Origin: Zeugodacus cucurbitae
Taxonomy: Eukaryota > Arthropoda > Insecta > Diptera > Tephritidae
DNA length: 64,000 nt
Reading direction: 5' to 3'
NCBI RefSeq assembly: GCF_028554725.1
Contig: NC_071671.1
Location: forward strand, 58,459,001 to 58,523,000
The translations under genes were made by a program, and so were the position numbers. Below are positions 1 through 13,600 of the stretch, in pieces (positions within the stretch are counted from its first letter, which is position 1; each line of letters opens with the position of its first letter). The notes under the pieces are model-generated. The model did no database searches, was not told where the DNA came from, and saw nothing but the letters and a program-made list of their open reading frames with translations.

Positions 1-1500
1 TGTTCCTTTTATATGTATATCTATACATAGTCGTAAATCGTTTTTATTTCCAAACATTAATTGTTTCAACATATTAATCACATTTATTAATTTCTATCAT
101 ACAAAATATACCCAAATGCATAATGTGGCTGCCTTATACATATAATTTACCACTTACATACATACTTTAAAATATAGTAAATCGTAATATTTTAGAGCTG
201 TCAAATTTAAAATTCGATAAGTAATCTAAATGATTACTGAAGTTCGGTAATCAATTGTTGGCAATAATAAAAAAATCATAATTATTTGCGGTTAACAAAT
301 TAATATCGCACATAAAATAGACAACAATAATTTAATTACATTTTGATTACTCTTGATTACTTCAATAAAAATATGAAAATCGTATGTTACGGTAACTTTT
401 GTACGGTTTTCATAACTAAATCAATTCGTTTTCATATCCCAGTGAGAAGTAATCAATTGTAATTAAAAGTAATTAAAAAATAATCGTAATTATTCGCCAT
501 TAACCAATATAATTTTTAATTACCACTGATTTTTTTTTGTAATGGTACAAAATTTGATTACTTTTAATAAAATAAAATTACTAAAATAATTTACTTATCG
601 GTAATCATTACCATTAATAATCATTATTTAAAAGCACTGCATTTTTTACATACAACATGGCTTAAATTTAATTTATAATCAAATTCATTACAAAATACAT
701 ATGTATGGGCTGCCAATGTGCAATATAAATATTAATAATTGTTTAATATATTTTTTATACAATATAACACATTGTTTTGAAACCGAAATACTCACTAACA
801 GGCGCTGCTTATTAACATTTGAACAAGATTTTCTGTTTTAAAAATAAAATTCTCCCACAACCATTGACAATTATTATTAAATACTTACAAATACAACAAG
901 AGCTGTAATTATCATTACATTTATTTTTTTTTTTTGTATTTAGCAAATTGGAAGTGACTGCTTAGTATATGGTACATTTCTGCAGTCGAATTTTCGTTAT
1001 TTGGTTCAAATGTCTACATATACACATATATATTTAGTCTCATTTTAAAGTTTATTGTAGGTACTTAAGTGTAATGCAAGTGTTTGCTGCATATCCAACT
1101 GCAAAATACATTTCTATAGGGCTCAATAAGAAGACGTATGTTGCGCTGGATGTTTGTTGTTTTTTTTTTGTATTCAAATTTAAAATTTTTTAATTTATAA
1201 TTAGTTGTTTTTAAGTGTGTTTTCATTACAAACATTCAGATACTTGTAATCATATATATTGTTGTGGTTAATTATGATGTAATGCTAATAATATATTTAA
1301 TATATATACAATAGGTATTACTTATTTTTTACTTACTAACTGACTTAAAAACATCGTTGTCTGCTTAGATACTGCTGTAGTGTACCTCAGAAAGGTACTA
1401 TTTCATTACAATTATATATTTTGCATTAGGATTTGAAGTATTTAGGCTAACAATGAAAATTTGTATGGGCTTAAGTTCAACAGTAGGTGCTTTTTATTTT
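1..1500. other. AT-rich noncoding sequence, no gene seen
   Basis: Low-complexity AT-rich DNA with repeated 'aattacttttaat' and 'gtaatcatta' phrases between about 200 and 620. No ORF or splice-supported exon found. Confidence 0.6.
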
Positions 1501-2700
1501 AAAGTATCATTTGAACCTTAAAAAAAATAAAAAATACATTTTTTTTATTAAAAAAAAAATTAAAAATACATTTTTTTATTAAAAAAATTAAAAATACATT
1601 TTTTTTATTAAAAAAAAATTAAAAATACATTTTTTAATTAAAAAAAATTCAAAATAAATTTTTTTATTTAAAACAAATTAAAAATCAATTTTTTTTATTA
1701 ATAAAAAAATTAAAAATACATTTTTTTATTAAAAAAAATTAAAAATACATTTTTTAATTAAAAAAAAAATTAAAAATACATTTTTTAATTAATAAAAAAT
1801 TAAAAATAAATTTTTTTTATTAAAAAAAATTAAAAATACATTTTTTAATTAAAAAAAAAATTCAAAATACATTTTTTTATGTAAAACTCAATTTTTTTTA
1901 TTAAAAAAAAATTAAAAATACATTTTTTTATTAACAAAAAAATTAAAAATGCATTTTTTTATAAAAAAAAAATTAAAAATACATTTTTTATATTAAAAAA
2001 ATTAAAAATCTATTTTTTTTTATAAAAAAATAAAAAATCAATTTTTTTGAATAAAAAAAATCAAAATAAATTTTTTTTATTAAAAAAAATTAAAAATCTA
2101 TTTTTTTATAAAAAAAAAATTAAAATACATTTTTTTTTTAATTTAAAAATACATTTTTTTGATTAAAAAAAAAATTAAAAATACATTTTTTTATAAAAAA
2201 ATTAAAAAATACTTTTTTTTTATAAAAAAAAATTAAAAATACATTTTAAATACATTTTTTAATCAAAAAAAAAAAAAATAAAAATAAATTTTTTTTATAA
2301 AAAAAAAAATTAAAAATCAATTTTTTTGATTAAAAAAATTAAAAATACATTTTTTTATTAAAAAAAATTAAAAATAATTTAAATTTAAATAATAATAATA
2401 AATTTGACATACATTTTTTGATTAAAAAAAAATAATTTTTTTGATTAAAAAAAAAATTAAAAATACATTTTTTTATAAAAAAAATTAAAAAATACTTTTT
2501 TTTTTATAAAAAAAAATTAAAAATACATTTTAAATACATTTTTTAATCAAAAAAAAAAAAAATAAAAATAAATTTTTTTTATAAAAAAAAAAATTAAAAA
2601 TCAATTTTTTTGATTAAAAAAATTAAAAATACATTTTTTTATTAAAAAAAATTAAAAATAATTTAAATTTAAATAATAATAATAAATTAAAAATATTTTT
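1500..2700. repeat. AT minisatellite, ~29-bp units, with internal 284-bp duplication
   Basis: The unit is roughly 'ttaaaaatacat' plus 'tttttta' plus 'ttaaaaaaaa', about 28-30 bp, repeated some 40 times with drift (acat, tcaa and tcta variants). The stretch around 2150-2402 recurs at 2434-2686, offset exactly 284 bp at two checked anchors. Confidence 0.85.
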
Positions 2701-4283
2701 TTTTTTAAGTTGTAGTTTCAAAAAGACTGTTTTAAAAATTTATTTTCGTTTCTTTTGAATTTTTGTATGTCTTATTAAGCTGCTGTTTTATTCCATTATT
2801 CTCATTAATATTGTTATTATTATTTTTCTGTTTTTTAAATATGAAAATATCTACACCTTTGTGTAATCTCTTACTAAATCTTCGTTTGTATGTGTTCGCA
2901 AATTAGTTTTAGTAATTTTTTCATAATTTATGAAATTTTAATTTTGGGTTATCTAGCAGCCTTGAAGCAGAGAGCTGCCTATAGATACAAGTTATGTATT
3001 AACGGTTTTTATTTAGAAAACTGATTTTTTCAATTGTTATTGTGTTTATTTTACAAGCTTAAAAGCTACTTATTAACATTTCACGGTAATTAAATACAAA
3101 TATAATGAATTTTTACACATTATTCTTCCAACCTTTTTATATTAATTATAATTACTTAAGCATAAAAACATTTTTTTTTTCGTTAATATATATTTTTTTC
3201 GTTATCATATTTGAGCTTATCGTTTTTATTTTTTTTTTTAACAAATATATATGTTTGTAGTTTACAAATGATTAATTAATAATTTTTTGATATACAAATC
3301 TGATTTTATGTTTTCACATTTTTAATTGAATGGCACTTCGTATTGATGAATCTCACTAGCTCACAATTTTATACTAATAATATATAATATATATAAATAT
3401 ATATATATAGTTCAAAATTTTGTTAATTAATGTTTATTCGGTGTGTTTCAAACGCTGTGCTTGGCAAATTCTTGAATGAAATTTTTTTCAACTTTATACT
3501 TTTTTTTATATTTTGAATGAAATTCTTGTATAAAGCAGTACATTAACACTCAGGTCTTCTTAAATATTATATTTTAATATATACATATATTTTTAAATTT
3601 TATATTAAATTAGTGTAACTACATATAAAAATCTATCTTAAATCGCTAAGAAACTTAGCAAGCTAAAATATATAAAAATCTATCAATTAAGGAGCGAATA
3701 AAATACTCCACATTACACACACTATACAAGTACATATGTACATAGCTAACTAACTGTTGTATCAACAGTTTCTTCTGTCCAACAACAGGAGGAACATCTT
3801 AACTCATGCGATTTTGTTTTGTTTTTTTTTTTTTTTTGTAAAAGAATATACAAAAATGCTGAGCACTACTACTTTAACAATACAAACTGCTACCACAATT
3901 GTGCAATATATACATACATACATATATGAATACATATGCATGTACATAAAATATTGCATATAACTGTAAATTCGTTGCGAACTAAAATTACGAATTTCTA
4001 AAGTAACGACTAATGCGCACTATGTACATATATATACATAAACTTTCTGAAGAATTACATATATACAAAAAAAAAACATACATACATACTTATATAAAAG
4101 TACATAAGTAAGCTTATACCGGACACGCATTAGAGTCCAACACTGACACAGCCGTCCCCTTTCCAAAACGCACACATACATATGTATGTGTATGTATGCC
4201 CGTAGAAATTCGCTTAACATTCGACACAGTCCTTGCAGCGTTTGCAGCATTTAAAGCAGTTAAGGTGATCCTCCACACCGGAG
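2700..4283. other. 3' flank/3' UTR of the GPCR, AT-rich
   Basis: No coding exon seen. A minus-strand AATAAA (plus 'tttatt' at 3432-3437) could end the GPCR transcript about 850 nt after its stop. Short ORFs here are low-complexity. Confidence 0.4.
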
Positions 4284-4605
4284 TCAAACACACGTCGTGG
4301 TGACCCGCGTCAGTCGGGTCATTTCCATACTGCCGAAATTCTTCTTGAAGAACAACGATTTGAATGTGGTGCGAAATTGTTTCGACATCAGACCGTAGAG
4401 CACAAATCCGACGGCGGCATTAATGAGCGCCAACAGATCCATCATCTCACCGAATGGTGGATAGCAAACGAAGAAGAAACATTTCGCCAACACGCCAGAG
4501 AGTAGACCCAATATGCCTTGTGGAAATTCAGTGACCAGGAAGAGTATGAGTACGGCAACCAGTAGCATGGTGGTGCGATCGGTGCGACGATCACATTTTG
4601 GTGGA
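4284..4605 (-). CDS. GPCR terminal coding exon 6 (TM6, TM7, C-tail)
   Basis: Acceptor CACAG at 4606-4608. It starts PPKCDRRTDRTTMLLVAVL, then TM6 with TEFPQGI, TM7 with DLLALINAAVGFVLYG, helix 8 MSKQFRTTFKSLF, a short tail and TGA at 4286-4284. The 3' UTR lies to the left. Confidence 0.93.
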
Positions 4606-7600
4606 CTGTGCGGATGGAAAAATAAAGTGTAAATTAATGTGAGTATTATTGATTTTTTTTTTTAATTTTAATCGTATATTAGTTATTAAATAGTATTTGT
4701 TTAGAAAATATTAATTTAAGGGGTTACATGGGTTTTGTCGCGTAAAAAATGACCTATTTTCAATATTTTTTTCTGTGTAAAAAATTATTTATTTAATTCA
4801 AACTTTTTTCTGTCTTATAAGATACATATTTAAAGAATAATTTCTGAAATTAAAAAAAAAATAAAAATAAAACTCCTCCATTGCGACGTAGTTTCCGGTG
4901 AACCCCCGGGAAAAAGGTGCGTCCACGTTGTCAGCATAACTTCTGACAGGATCATCCAAAATGAAAAAAACAGAAATAAATGTTTTAGTTAAGACCATAA
5001 ACTCGTGCTTGAATGAAGGCTTGACAAAAAAAGTAAAAATTGGAATTTTGGCAGACATTTTTTCGAAAAAAATAAAAATTTTGTTAAAATTTGCTTGACA
5101 AAAAGTAAAATCCTTCGTTCAAGCACGAGTAAATTGTATCTCGAACACCTGTGCAAAATTTCATCAATATCGGTTAAGTAGTTTTCTAGGAACTTTGACA
5201 ACCGACTTTGCAAACACGGTTCCGAGAAAAACCCGTTTAAAGCTTTGAGTAACAATAATACCTGACTTGGAGTGCACACCTTCCAAAGGCTGTATCTCCG
5301 AAACTATTATTCGGATCGACTTGAGATGTAGTAAAAAATAATAAGCCAAAAAACAAAAAATCAATTTTTTGAATCCACGAAACTCAGGTAACCCCTTAAT
5401 GAGGAACATTAGAATTTTATGCATTTCGTAGTATTTTCAGTAGTTCCAATAATCAGTATTTGTAACAATTTCCATTGCTAATGGATCCAACTGTCATTGC
5501 CGTAACAAAAAAAGACTGTACCGAATATTTAGAACTTTTCCCAAATTTAGACAACATCAAACATTGTGCTATAAATTTGGAAAAAAAATAGTTCTGAAAT
5601 TTAATAGTGAAGCCACAACACTATTAATTATTACTTTTATCGGCAGTTGGCAAAACTTTGCTGTTTTACATTCTATTTAAACCCCTGGTCAGTGGTAACA
5701 CATTAGGAAGTTTTTGGCGGGAGATACAGAAAAGGAACTTGGGCTCAGTTCAAAAGACGAAAATTGTCAGAACCCAGACATTATAATATATGTCTAATCT
5801 GTAACAGTAACTTGATCCCAAATTAACAAATAATGAAGTTTGACTTTAGAAACCTCATTTGCGGGATGTTTTGATATGTTCTTTGTGGAAACATTTCTGA
5901 CTTAATTCTTTCAATCGTCTATTCTGTATATCGACGGGGATGATTTAGGCGCCGAAATAATTCACAATTCTTTTGATTTTTTTTCTAATATTCTGTGAAT
6001 TTCCTGCAAAAAGATTTTTCTAGATTCAATAACTGACATAAAATATTACACTTAAATGTCAGCAGTTGTTGCAAGTAATGCCAATTTACTGTATCTAAGC
6101 TTTTCCCATAAATTTAAGAAAGTCATACAACCTTTCTGTGCAACATGGCAACGTTGTTGATGCCTGCGTATTGCCAAATGCGTATTGCAAAATAGTCCTC
6201 TTCAATACACATGGAATAATACCCTCGTTCAGTGTAACACATTGCTTTCATTGCATAGTAATTCCAAAGAGATATTGCAAAGCATTGTAGTAGCATAACA
6301 ATTCCATTGAAAGGCAATACTAATTGCAGTTGCAACAGATTTTTTGATTCTCAGTTTCTTCGAAATTTATACAACGTAAATTTGACGGGCCCATATGTAT
6401 CATTTTGCATATTCTATCATGAATTCCCTAGCAGTGCTACCGAGAAATTTATTTTCTGGGAATTTCACAATAGCTATTTAAACCAACCCGAATGGTGATT
6501 GGTCAGCTTGGCATACAATTGACTAAAAGCACCGAGAATTATTAAATGCGAATCAAGAATGCAATTTTAATGTTTTCATGAATGTGGCATATTCTTGTTT
6601 ACTTTGAGTAAAAACATGCAAAAACGTTAACTTCGGCTGTACCGAAGCTAATATACCCTTCACAGGTGCATTTCTTTTAGTAACTATGTATGTGTTTCAG
6701 CAAATCTAAAGACGTAAGAAAAATTAAGTAAAAAAAAGAAAACATTTTACTAATTCTTTTTAGCCGGGTTGCTTGCTAGAAACATTAAGGTTATTTAATA
6801 AAGAAAATAGATCCGTGTCATGTAATCCATGTCAAATTTCGTGAAGATACCACGTCAAATGCGAAAATTTTCCATACAAGCCCTTGATTCCGATCGTGCA
6901 GTTTGTATGGCAGCTATATGCTACAGTGAACCGATCTGAAGAATTTTTTCGGAGATTAAATTATTTCTATGAGCAATACCTCACACCAAATTTCGTGAAG
7001 ATATGTAGTGAAATGCGGAAGTTTCCCATACAAGCTTTTGATTCTGATCGTTCAGTTTGTATGGCAGCTATATGCTACAGTGAACCGATCTGAACAATTT
7101 TTTCTGAGATTAAATTATTTCTATGAACAATAACTCACACCAACTTTCGTGAAGATATGTAGTAAAATGCGAAAGTTTTCCATACAAGCCCTTGATTATG
7201 ATCGTTCGGTTTGTATGGCAGCTATATGCTACAGTGAACCGATCTGAACATTTTTTTCGAAGATTAAATTATTTCTATAAACAATAACTCACACCAAATT
7301 TCGTGAAGATATGTAGTAAAATGCGGAAGTTTTCCATACAAGCCTTTGATCTTTCTGATCGTTCAGTTTGTATGGCAGCTATATGCTACAGTGAACCGAT
7401 CTGAACAATTTTTTCGGAGATTAAATTTTTTCTATGAGCAATACACCAAATTTCTTGAAGGTATGTAGTAAAATGCGGAAGTTTTCCATACAAGCCCTTG
7501 ATTCCGATCGTTCAGTTTGTATGGCAGCTATATGCTACAGTGAACCGATATGAACAATTTTTTCGGAGATTAAATTATTTCCAAATTTCGTGAAGATATG

Positions 7601-10600
7601 TAGTAAAATGAGGATGTTTTCCATACAAGCCCTTGATTCCGATCGTTCAGTTTGTATGGCAGCTATATGATATAGTGGACCGATATCGGCAGTTCCGACA
7701 AATGAGCAGCTTCTTGAAGAGAAAATAACATCTGCAAAATTTCAAAACGATATCTTAAAAGCTGAAGGACTAGTTCGTATATATACAGACAGACGGACAT
7801 GGCTAAATCGACTCAGTTCAACATTTTGATCATTTATATATATACTTTATAAGGCCTCCGACGCTTCCTTCTGGGTGTTACAAACTTCGTGACAAACTAA
7901 ATATATCTTGTTCAGGGTATAAAAAACTCTTTAGAATGACGATTGCTAGTTTTTTTTATCACTCTTTATCATTATGCTATATTATACTAATATATCATTG
8001 ATATTAAAAAAATAAGAAATTGTGATAATAATAATTTTATTTATTGCTATTTTTCGATACAAAAATATTACTCATACGCACCGTTGTGAGTGTCGTTGCT
8101 CCGTCAAAGGTACATCACCAGCGCAACTGGCACCTCCATTGGCGCTGCCGGTTTTAGTGGGATTATTATACTCCTTCAGTTTTTGCTTTCGCTTTGATGC
8201 CTCGCATAGTACTCGCACCAATATGAAGCTGATAACGGTTAGTATGCAACAGGGCAACAATTTGATGATCACCGAGTGAATCCAAAAGTTGATTCTATAA
8301 GACAAAGTAAATATTAATTTAATATTTTCTATACTAACAAGATTATTTAGATAAAGCTTTGTTATAGCATCAATCATTCACATACAAACTCAATTTCAAA
8401 ATGGGAAAAATTACTAAATTTTAGTTAAAAAATTGTTTTAAAACATGTATTGTAAATGAAAAACTTCCGTTTCTTACTTTTTCCAGAATTCTAAAATACA
8501 AAAAACAAAAGTCACTAGAAAAAATATTTTCAAATTCAGAGCTTTTAGGTATTCAATGGATATTAAATTAGACTAAGGTCCATACTTTATAATCATATTA
8601 AGCCAAACGAGTACATTTAAGATTTTTATTAATTTAATTATGATTTTAGAAGATTTATAAGACGGCAATATACACTAAATAGTAAGCATCTATTTTATTT
8701 CATCATGGCGAGCACAGTAAGTAACAGAGAAATAAAGCGAACGCACACAATAAATTCAACAAATCAAATAAATTAAAAATATGTGTCACCCTGTGCGCTA
8801 AAACTATTACAACAACAATCAAACAACCATAATTTCCATAGCAAAGTGCATCGCTTGCTACCAGGCGCCCAGAACAACGCAGTAGGCAACGCATTACCAC
8901 TGAAAATACCAGCTGTTCTGCCATAAGTAGACTTCCAACAACAAAAATGGGTTCCACAATCGCATTCTTTCGCATAACAACAAACATTAGCATCAAATAT
9001 CAAATCGTTCCTATGCCTAAGCCAGACTGATGCATATCATTGTACATGTATTTTGTTATTGTAAATTTAATCAAGTAAGTTCGCTTGCTGTGATCCACCT
9101 ACTTGCTGCTTATGTTCGCCAGGTACATTGCATTGAATTCTTATGGGGAAAATAAATGAAGCGACTGCGATCGCATTATAAAAACAAATATGCATGATTT
9201 ATATTTTGTTAGTGTGCATTGAAGTCATATATGTATGTATGTATGTATGCTCCTCTGTTGTATACCGGAGTGTGAAAATAAAAAAAGTTGCTATGAAATT
9301 CTCATAATTTTCGTAGTAAAGAGCATCGCTTGCTACCAGGCGCCCAGAACAACGCAGTAAGTGGCTCAATGTCATTGAAAATACCAGCTGTTCTGCCATA
9401 AGTAGACTTCCAACAACAAAAATGGGTTCCACAATCGCATTCTTTCGCATAACAACAAACATTAGCATCAAATATCAAATCGTTCCTATGCCTAAGCCAG
9501 ACTGATGCATATCATTGTACATGTATTTTGTTATTGTAAATTTAATCAAGTAAGTTTACTTGTTGTGATCCTACTACTTGCTGGTTATGTTCGCCTGGTA
9601 CACTGCATTGAATTCTTATGGGGAAAATAAATGAAGCGACTGCGATCGCATTACAAAAACAACTATAGGTGATTTATATTTTGTTAGTAGCCGTATATGT
9701 ATGATTCTCTGTTGTACACATGAGTTGTGAAATAAAAAAAAAATCCTATGAAATTTCCATAATTTTCCTTGTATAGTGTGCATTTTTGCTACCAGGCGCA
9801 CAAAACAGCGCAGTAGGTGTCTCAATATCACTGAGACTACCAGCTGTCCCCTTATTAATAGACTACTAACAACAAAAATGAGTTCCACAGTCGCATTCTT
9901 TCGCGTAACAACACACATTAGCATCAAATACCACATCGTTCCTATCCTAAGACAGGCTTCTGCAATTCATTGTATATGTATTTTGTTATTGTAAATTTTT
10001 GTTTCTTATTCCCAGTGATCCTAACACAAATGATCATATTGTTAACATTATTGTACATATTAATATTTTCATATTGTTTTTGCTTTCTCAACTCCTTGTA
10101 TAAACATATATGAAAATCGTATAGAAAAAATACCAACAAAAAGGCAACTGGCGTTTGCTGTCTAACAGGCGCACAGGAAAAATAGGCAGCAACCATCACA
10201 TGCACCATGCATTATTTTGTTGGAACAACACACATTAGTTCCAATTGTCCACGGCGTTCCTAAAATAACAAATACTAAGCACTGTTATATTTTATTATTA
10301 TTGCATTCTCTGATCTTCGCGACAATAACAAGCAAGCCTGCAGTATTCTCTTCGAAGTCTTGCTGCTGCATTATTCGAACTTTAAGGAATTTTTTTTACA
10401 TAATTGAGGAAGAGAAAGAGAGACTAAATAAATTTGCAGACACCAGCTGTTTATGAACGCTTGGTACATTTGATCAACAAGTACAGAGAGGAATTTAGTT
10501 TGCTGAATTTTTGTTTACTTTGTGTTTTGTTTTCTGCAGCTCAAGTGCTTTGCATTAGAGTTGCCAACCGATAGAGATACGATAATATATATTTATGGTT

Positions 10601-13600
10601 TTACAATGCGTTATAATAAAATTAAGTAGTTTAATATACTTCCAATTCTCAATGTCGGGAAATTTTATTTATATAAAAACAATTCGTTTTTCAAAACTAC
10701 ATACATTTTTTATTTAAAAAAAGAAAAAGAAAGAAAGCAAAATGTCAAAAATATTTCATAAAATTTATTGTCTATATATTAATTACATTTAAGCCGAAAT
10801 ATGTTCAAAATTTTAATCGTACTCGTAGCTTTCACAAGCTCTTACTACGTAAGTATTTAATGGACAATATCAGGAGATGACCAAAATATCTCATGTAAAG
10901 ACCTTTGCAGATCTGTAACGGCGCGCAAAGCGAACTCGTAAATTTTTGGTATACTTGTGATTTTCAAATGGAAACGGAACTGAATGACATGAGTGAAGAA
11001 TGCCGGAAAATATATAGTCAAAAAGCAGCTAAGAGCGATGTCTATGAACTTTATAAAACCGAAGCGGAAATGTTTTACAAATTCCGAAATAAATTGGTGG
11101 AATGTGAAAGCAATGGCAAAACGTGCGCTTTGAGCGATAATCAAAGTGAACTCGAAATGCCGCTGGTGAGTAAGAGGTTACGATTTGAAATAATTGACGC
11201 TTAAAAGTATGCTACAGTGAGAATACTTGGATTATATTTCTTAATATTTACTATAATTATCGAAAAAAAATATATACTTATGATATAGGTATTATATTAT
11301 AATATTTTTTTTTATATTTAATTGTTATTTTTTTTCATCAATTTATCGAATTTTTGTACTACAGCTTATAGGTTATAATATCAACAAACGTATGCGTTTA
11401 TATAAAGACGCCGAAATGAATCAGTGCTATGTGGAGACCAGCAATAATATTGAATTCATAAAATGTATTATCAAAATTCGCAAGAAATTATTGGCCGCGC
11501 TAAATCAGAATTGTTTCACAATGTGAGTGGTATTATTTGTATATTTATGTAAAAAAGTATTGAATCAAAATCTATGTTTTATAAAATTCTATCGATTTTT
11601 GACTCATGCCGAAAGTATTGCATTGTAAAAACAAAATTTGAAAAAAAAAATATTTAATTGCATGTGAACTTATTTTACGAAAACTCTCTTTGCATACTGT
11701 TGCATTGGACAACATCACTAAAGAGGATCACCTTAATTTTGGTTTAGTCTCTCTCACTTCGAATATTCTATGAACTTCGAATTAGGCAGCAACAAAACCT
11801 GAAAACACTGAACAACATAGCTGTGTTATTGTGCCCAAGAATGTCAAAAACAAATGTATCAGCCGGCCAGTGCATTTTTGGACAATATGCAGGAACAATA
11901 AGGAAATAGGAACACGAGTTATTTTTGCATCAAGGTCATACAACACATTGTCGCTGATATTTGTGTTTTGGTGTTGTAAACATTTTTTGTTTGTGCTAAT
12001 CTCTAATGTAGTAAAAAAAGTAAAACACTGCTGGTTTTTCTGAACGCCTGATCGATTTTTTGTTCACTGCTACTTTTTGTTATTGTTACTTTTTTATTGT
12101 ATGAGAATGAATATTTTTTACACGGAAGATAAGGAATGAAGAAGAGTGACGGAGTGCAATTTCATTATCAGTTAGGCCACAATGCGAGCTGTTCTGTGGT
12201 ACTTTTGTTAAAGATCGTTAAATAATGTATATAATTAAAAAAAAAAAATTTAAATCAAGTATCAAAAGTTCAGGTGTCCAATGCTGGATAATAAGATAAA
12301 GTAATCTTTCAGTCCAGTGTTCTTTGGCATCACATCAGTTTTGATGGACTGTCAAAGCCATCGCTTGGAAATTGGATGGAAATCCTCTAAAGAAAAAGCT
12401 CTATATTTAAGTTGAACTGAAGTACATTGAAATCTTTTATAAAAATGGCACACCACTTTACTGTATTCTTAAATGAATTCGCTCTATTCATTAACTCGGC
12501 AGATTTGCGAAATTACTACTCTACACTTGTAGCCACTTGCAAGCGAAAATAAATAATTGCGACCACAACTATATTCAAAGGCTATATGTGTCAATGTCTC
12601 ACTTATGATAACCACATTATTCACAGACGACTGTGCGTGGGTGAGCAAACGAGTTGAAATTCGTTAAAGCCAAATTGCAATCTGGCGAAAGGATACTCGT
12701 CTCATTTTATATATGCTTTGTAGCTTTGACCAACGCTTGCAATGCGTTGATAAAGAGAAAGTTAAAAGTCGTTTGATACCATTTACTATGCGTAGGTATC
12801 TCTTCTCCGCTTTCTGCAAACATGAAAGTCGTTTATGTGCAAATGTCATTGCACAGTTTTAATCTGGTTGACATCAGCGAAAACTCGTTGCTCCACAACA
12901 TACATAAGAGTTGATGAATCAGGCGCTGAGCTCAGCTCTGCTACAACAGACAACTAAGACGATGACAACGACAATGACACCTTGTTAATTCAGTTTATCC
13001 CATTTGCATAGTGGCATTTTGATTTAATTATATGGTGGGTTTCTCGACTGGACAGAGCTTTGGTTTCTATTATTAAAAACGGGAGAATACGTATGTATAT
13101 AAATTTTAACTCTTTCTAAGTTCTTCATGTAAGAATTTCATTTAAATTTTAAAGCTTCTTCATAACTGAAATGCTGAATGTGAGTAAATTAATGATGTTC
13201 TGACACAGATGCTCATTTATATAATTTATCTTCAAAGTTGTTGGGAACAGCAAACATTTGCAAACTCAGCTGAACACTTTTAATTTTTTTGGATCGCGGC
13301 ATCTCTGAAAAGCTCTCAATGGTTGTGAGTTGTCTTACTGGTAGTGGAAATTAATATATATTTGCTTTGAGTTCGCTACTATATCTTGCACTCCTCAATT
13401 CTCTTTCAGACCAATGCTAAAAAAAAAATCCGTCCAAAAGTCCGAAAATAGTAGAAAGTAACGTTCCCATGCTTATAAAACATGACGGAAACATCAATAT
13501 CATGTTTTTATACTCTCGCAACAAATGTTGCTAAAGAGAGTATTATAGTTTTGTTCACATAACGGTTGTTTGTAACACCCAAAACTAAACGAGTTAGATA

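Larger units (their letters stand above)
8770..10560 (-). repeat. Tandem ~470-bp repeats (3 close, 1 diverged) with cysteine-rich micro-ORFs
   Basis: The repeated block (anchor 'CGTTCCTA', then the Cys-coding stretch) recurs at 9009, 9484 and 9940 on the minus strand, spaced 475 and 456 bp; a diverged fourth lies at about 10260. Copies 1 and 2 are nearly identical through the Cys block and much of the flanking sequence; copy 3 is diverged. Each Cys block follows an acceptor-like CATAG or TTTTAG. It sits wholly inside a GPCR intron, on the GPCR strand. Confidence 0.75.

Noticed and set aside
1500..2700. Regular repeats resembling an array with spacers (CRISPR-like)
   Set aside because: Units are adjoining AT minisatellite without unique spacers, in a eukaryotic genome.
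6884..7093. 69-codon ORF with apparent internal protein repeat
   Set aside because: The repetition is the 153-bp DNA repeat of a DINE-like element.
8703..8996. 97-codon minus-strand ORF (MMLMFVVMRKNAIVEP...)
   Set aside because: Out of frame with the Cys-rich core; the between-copy synonymous pattern supports the other frame.
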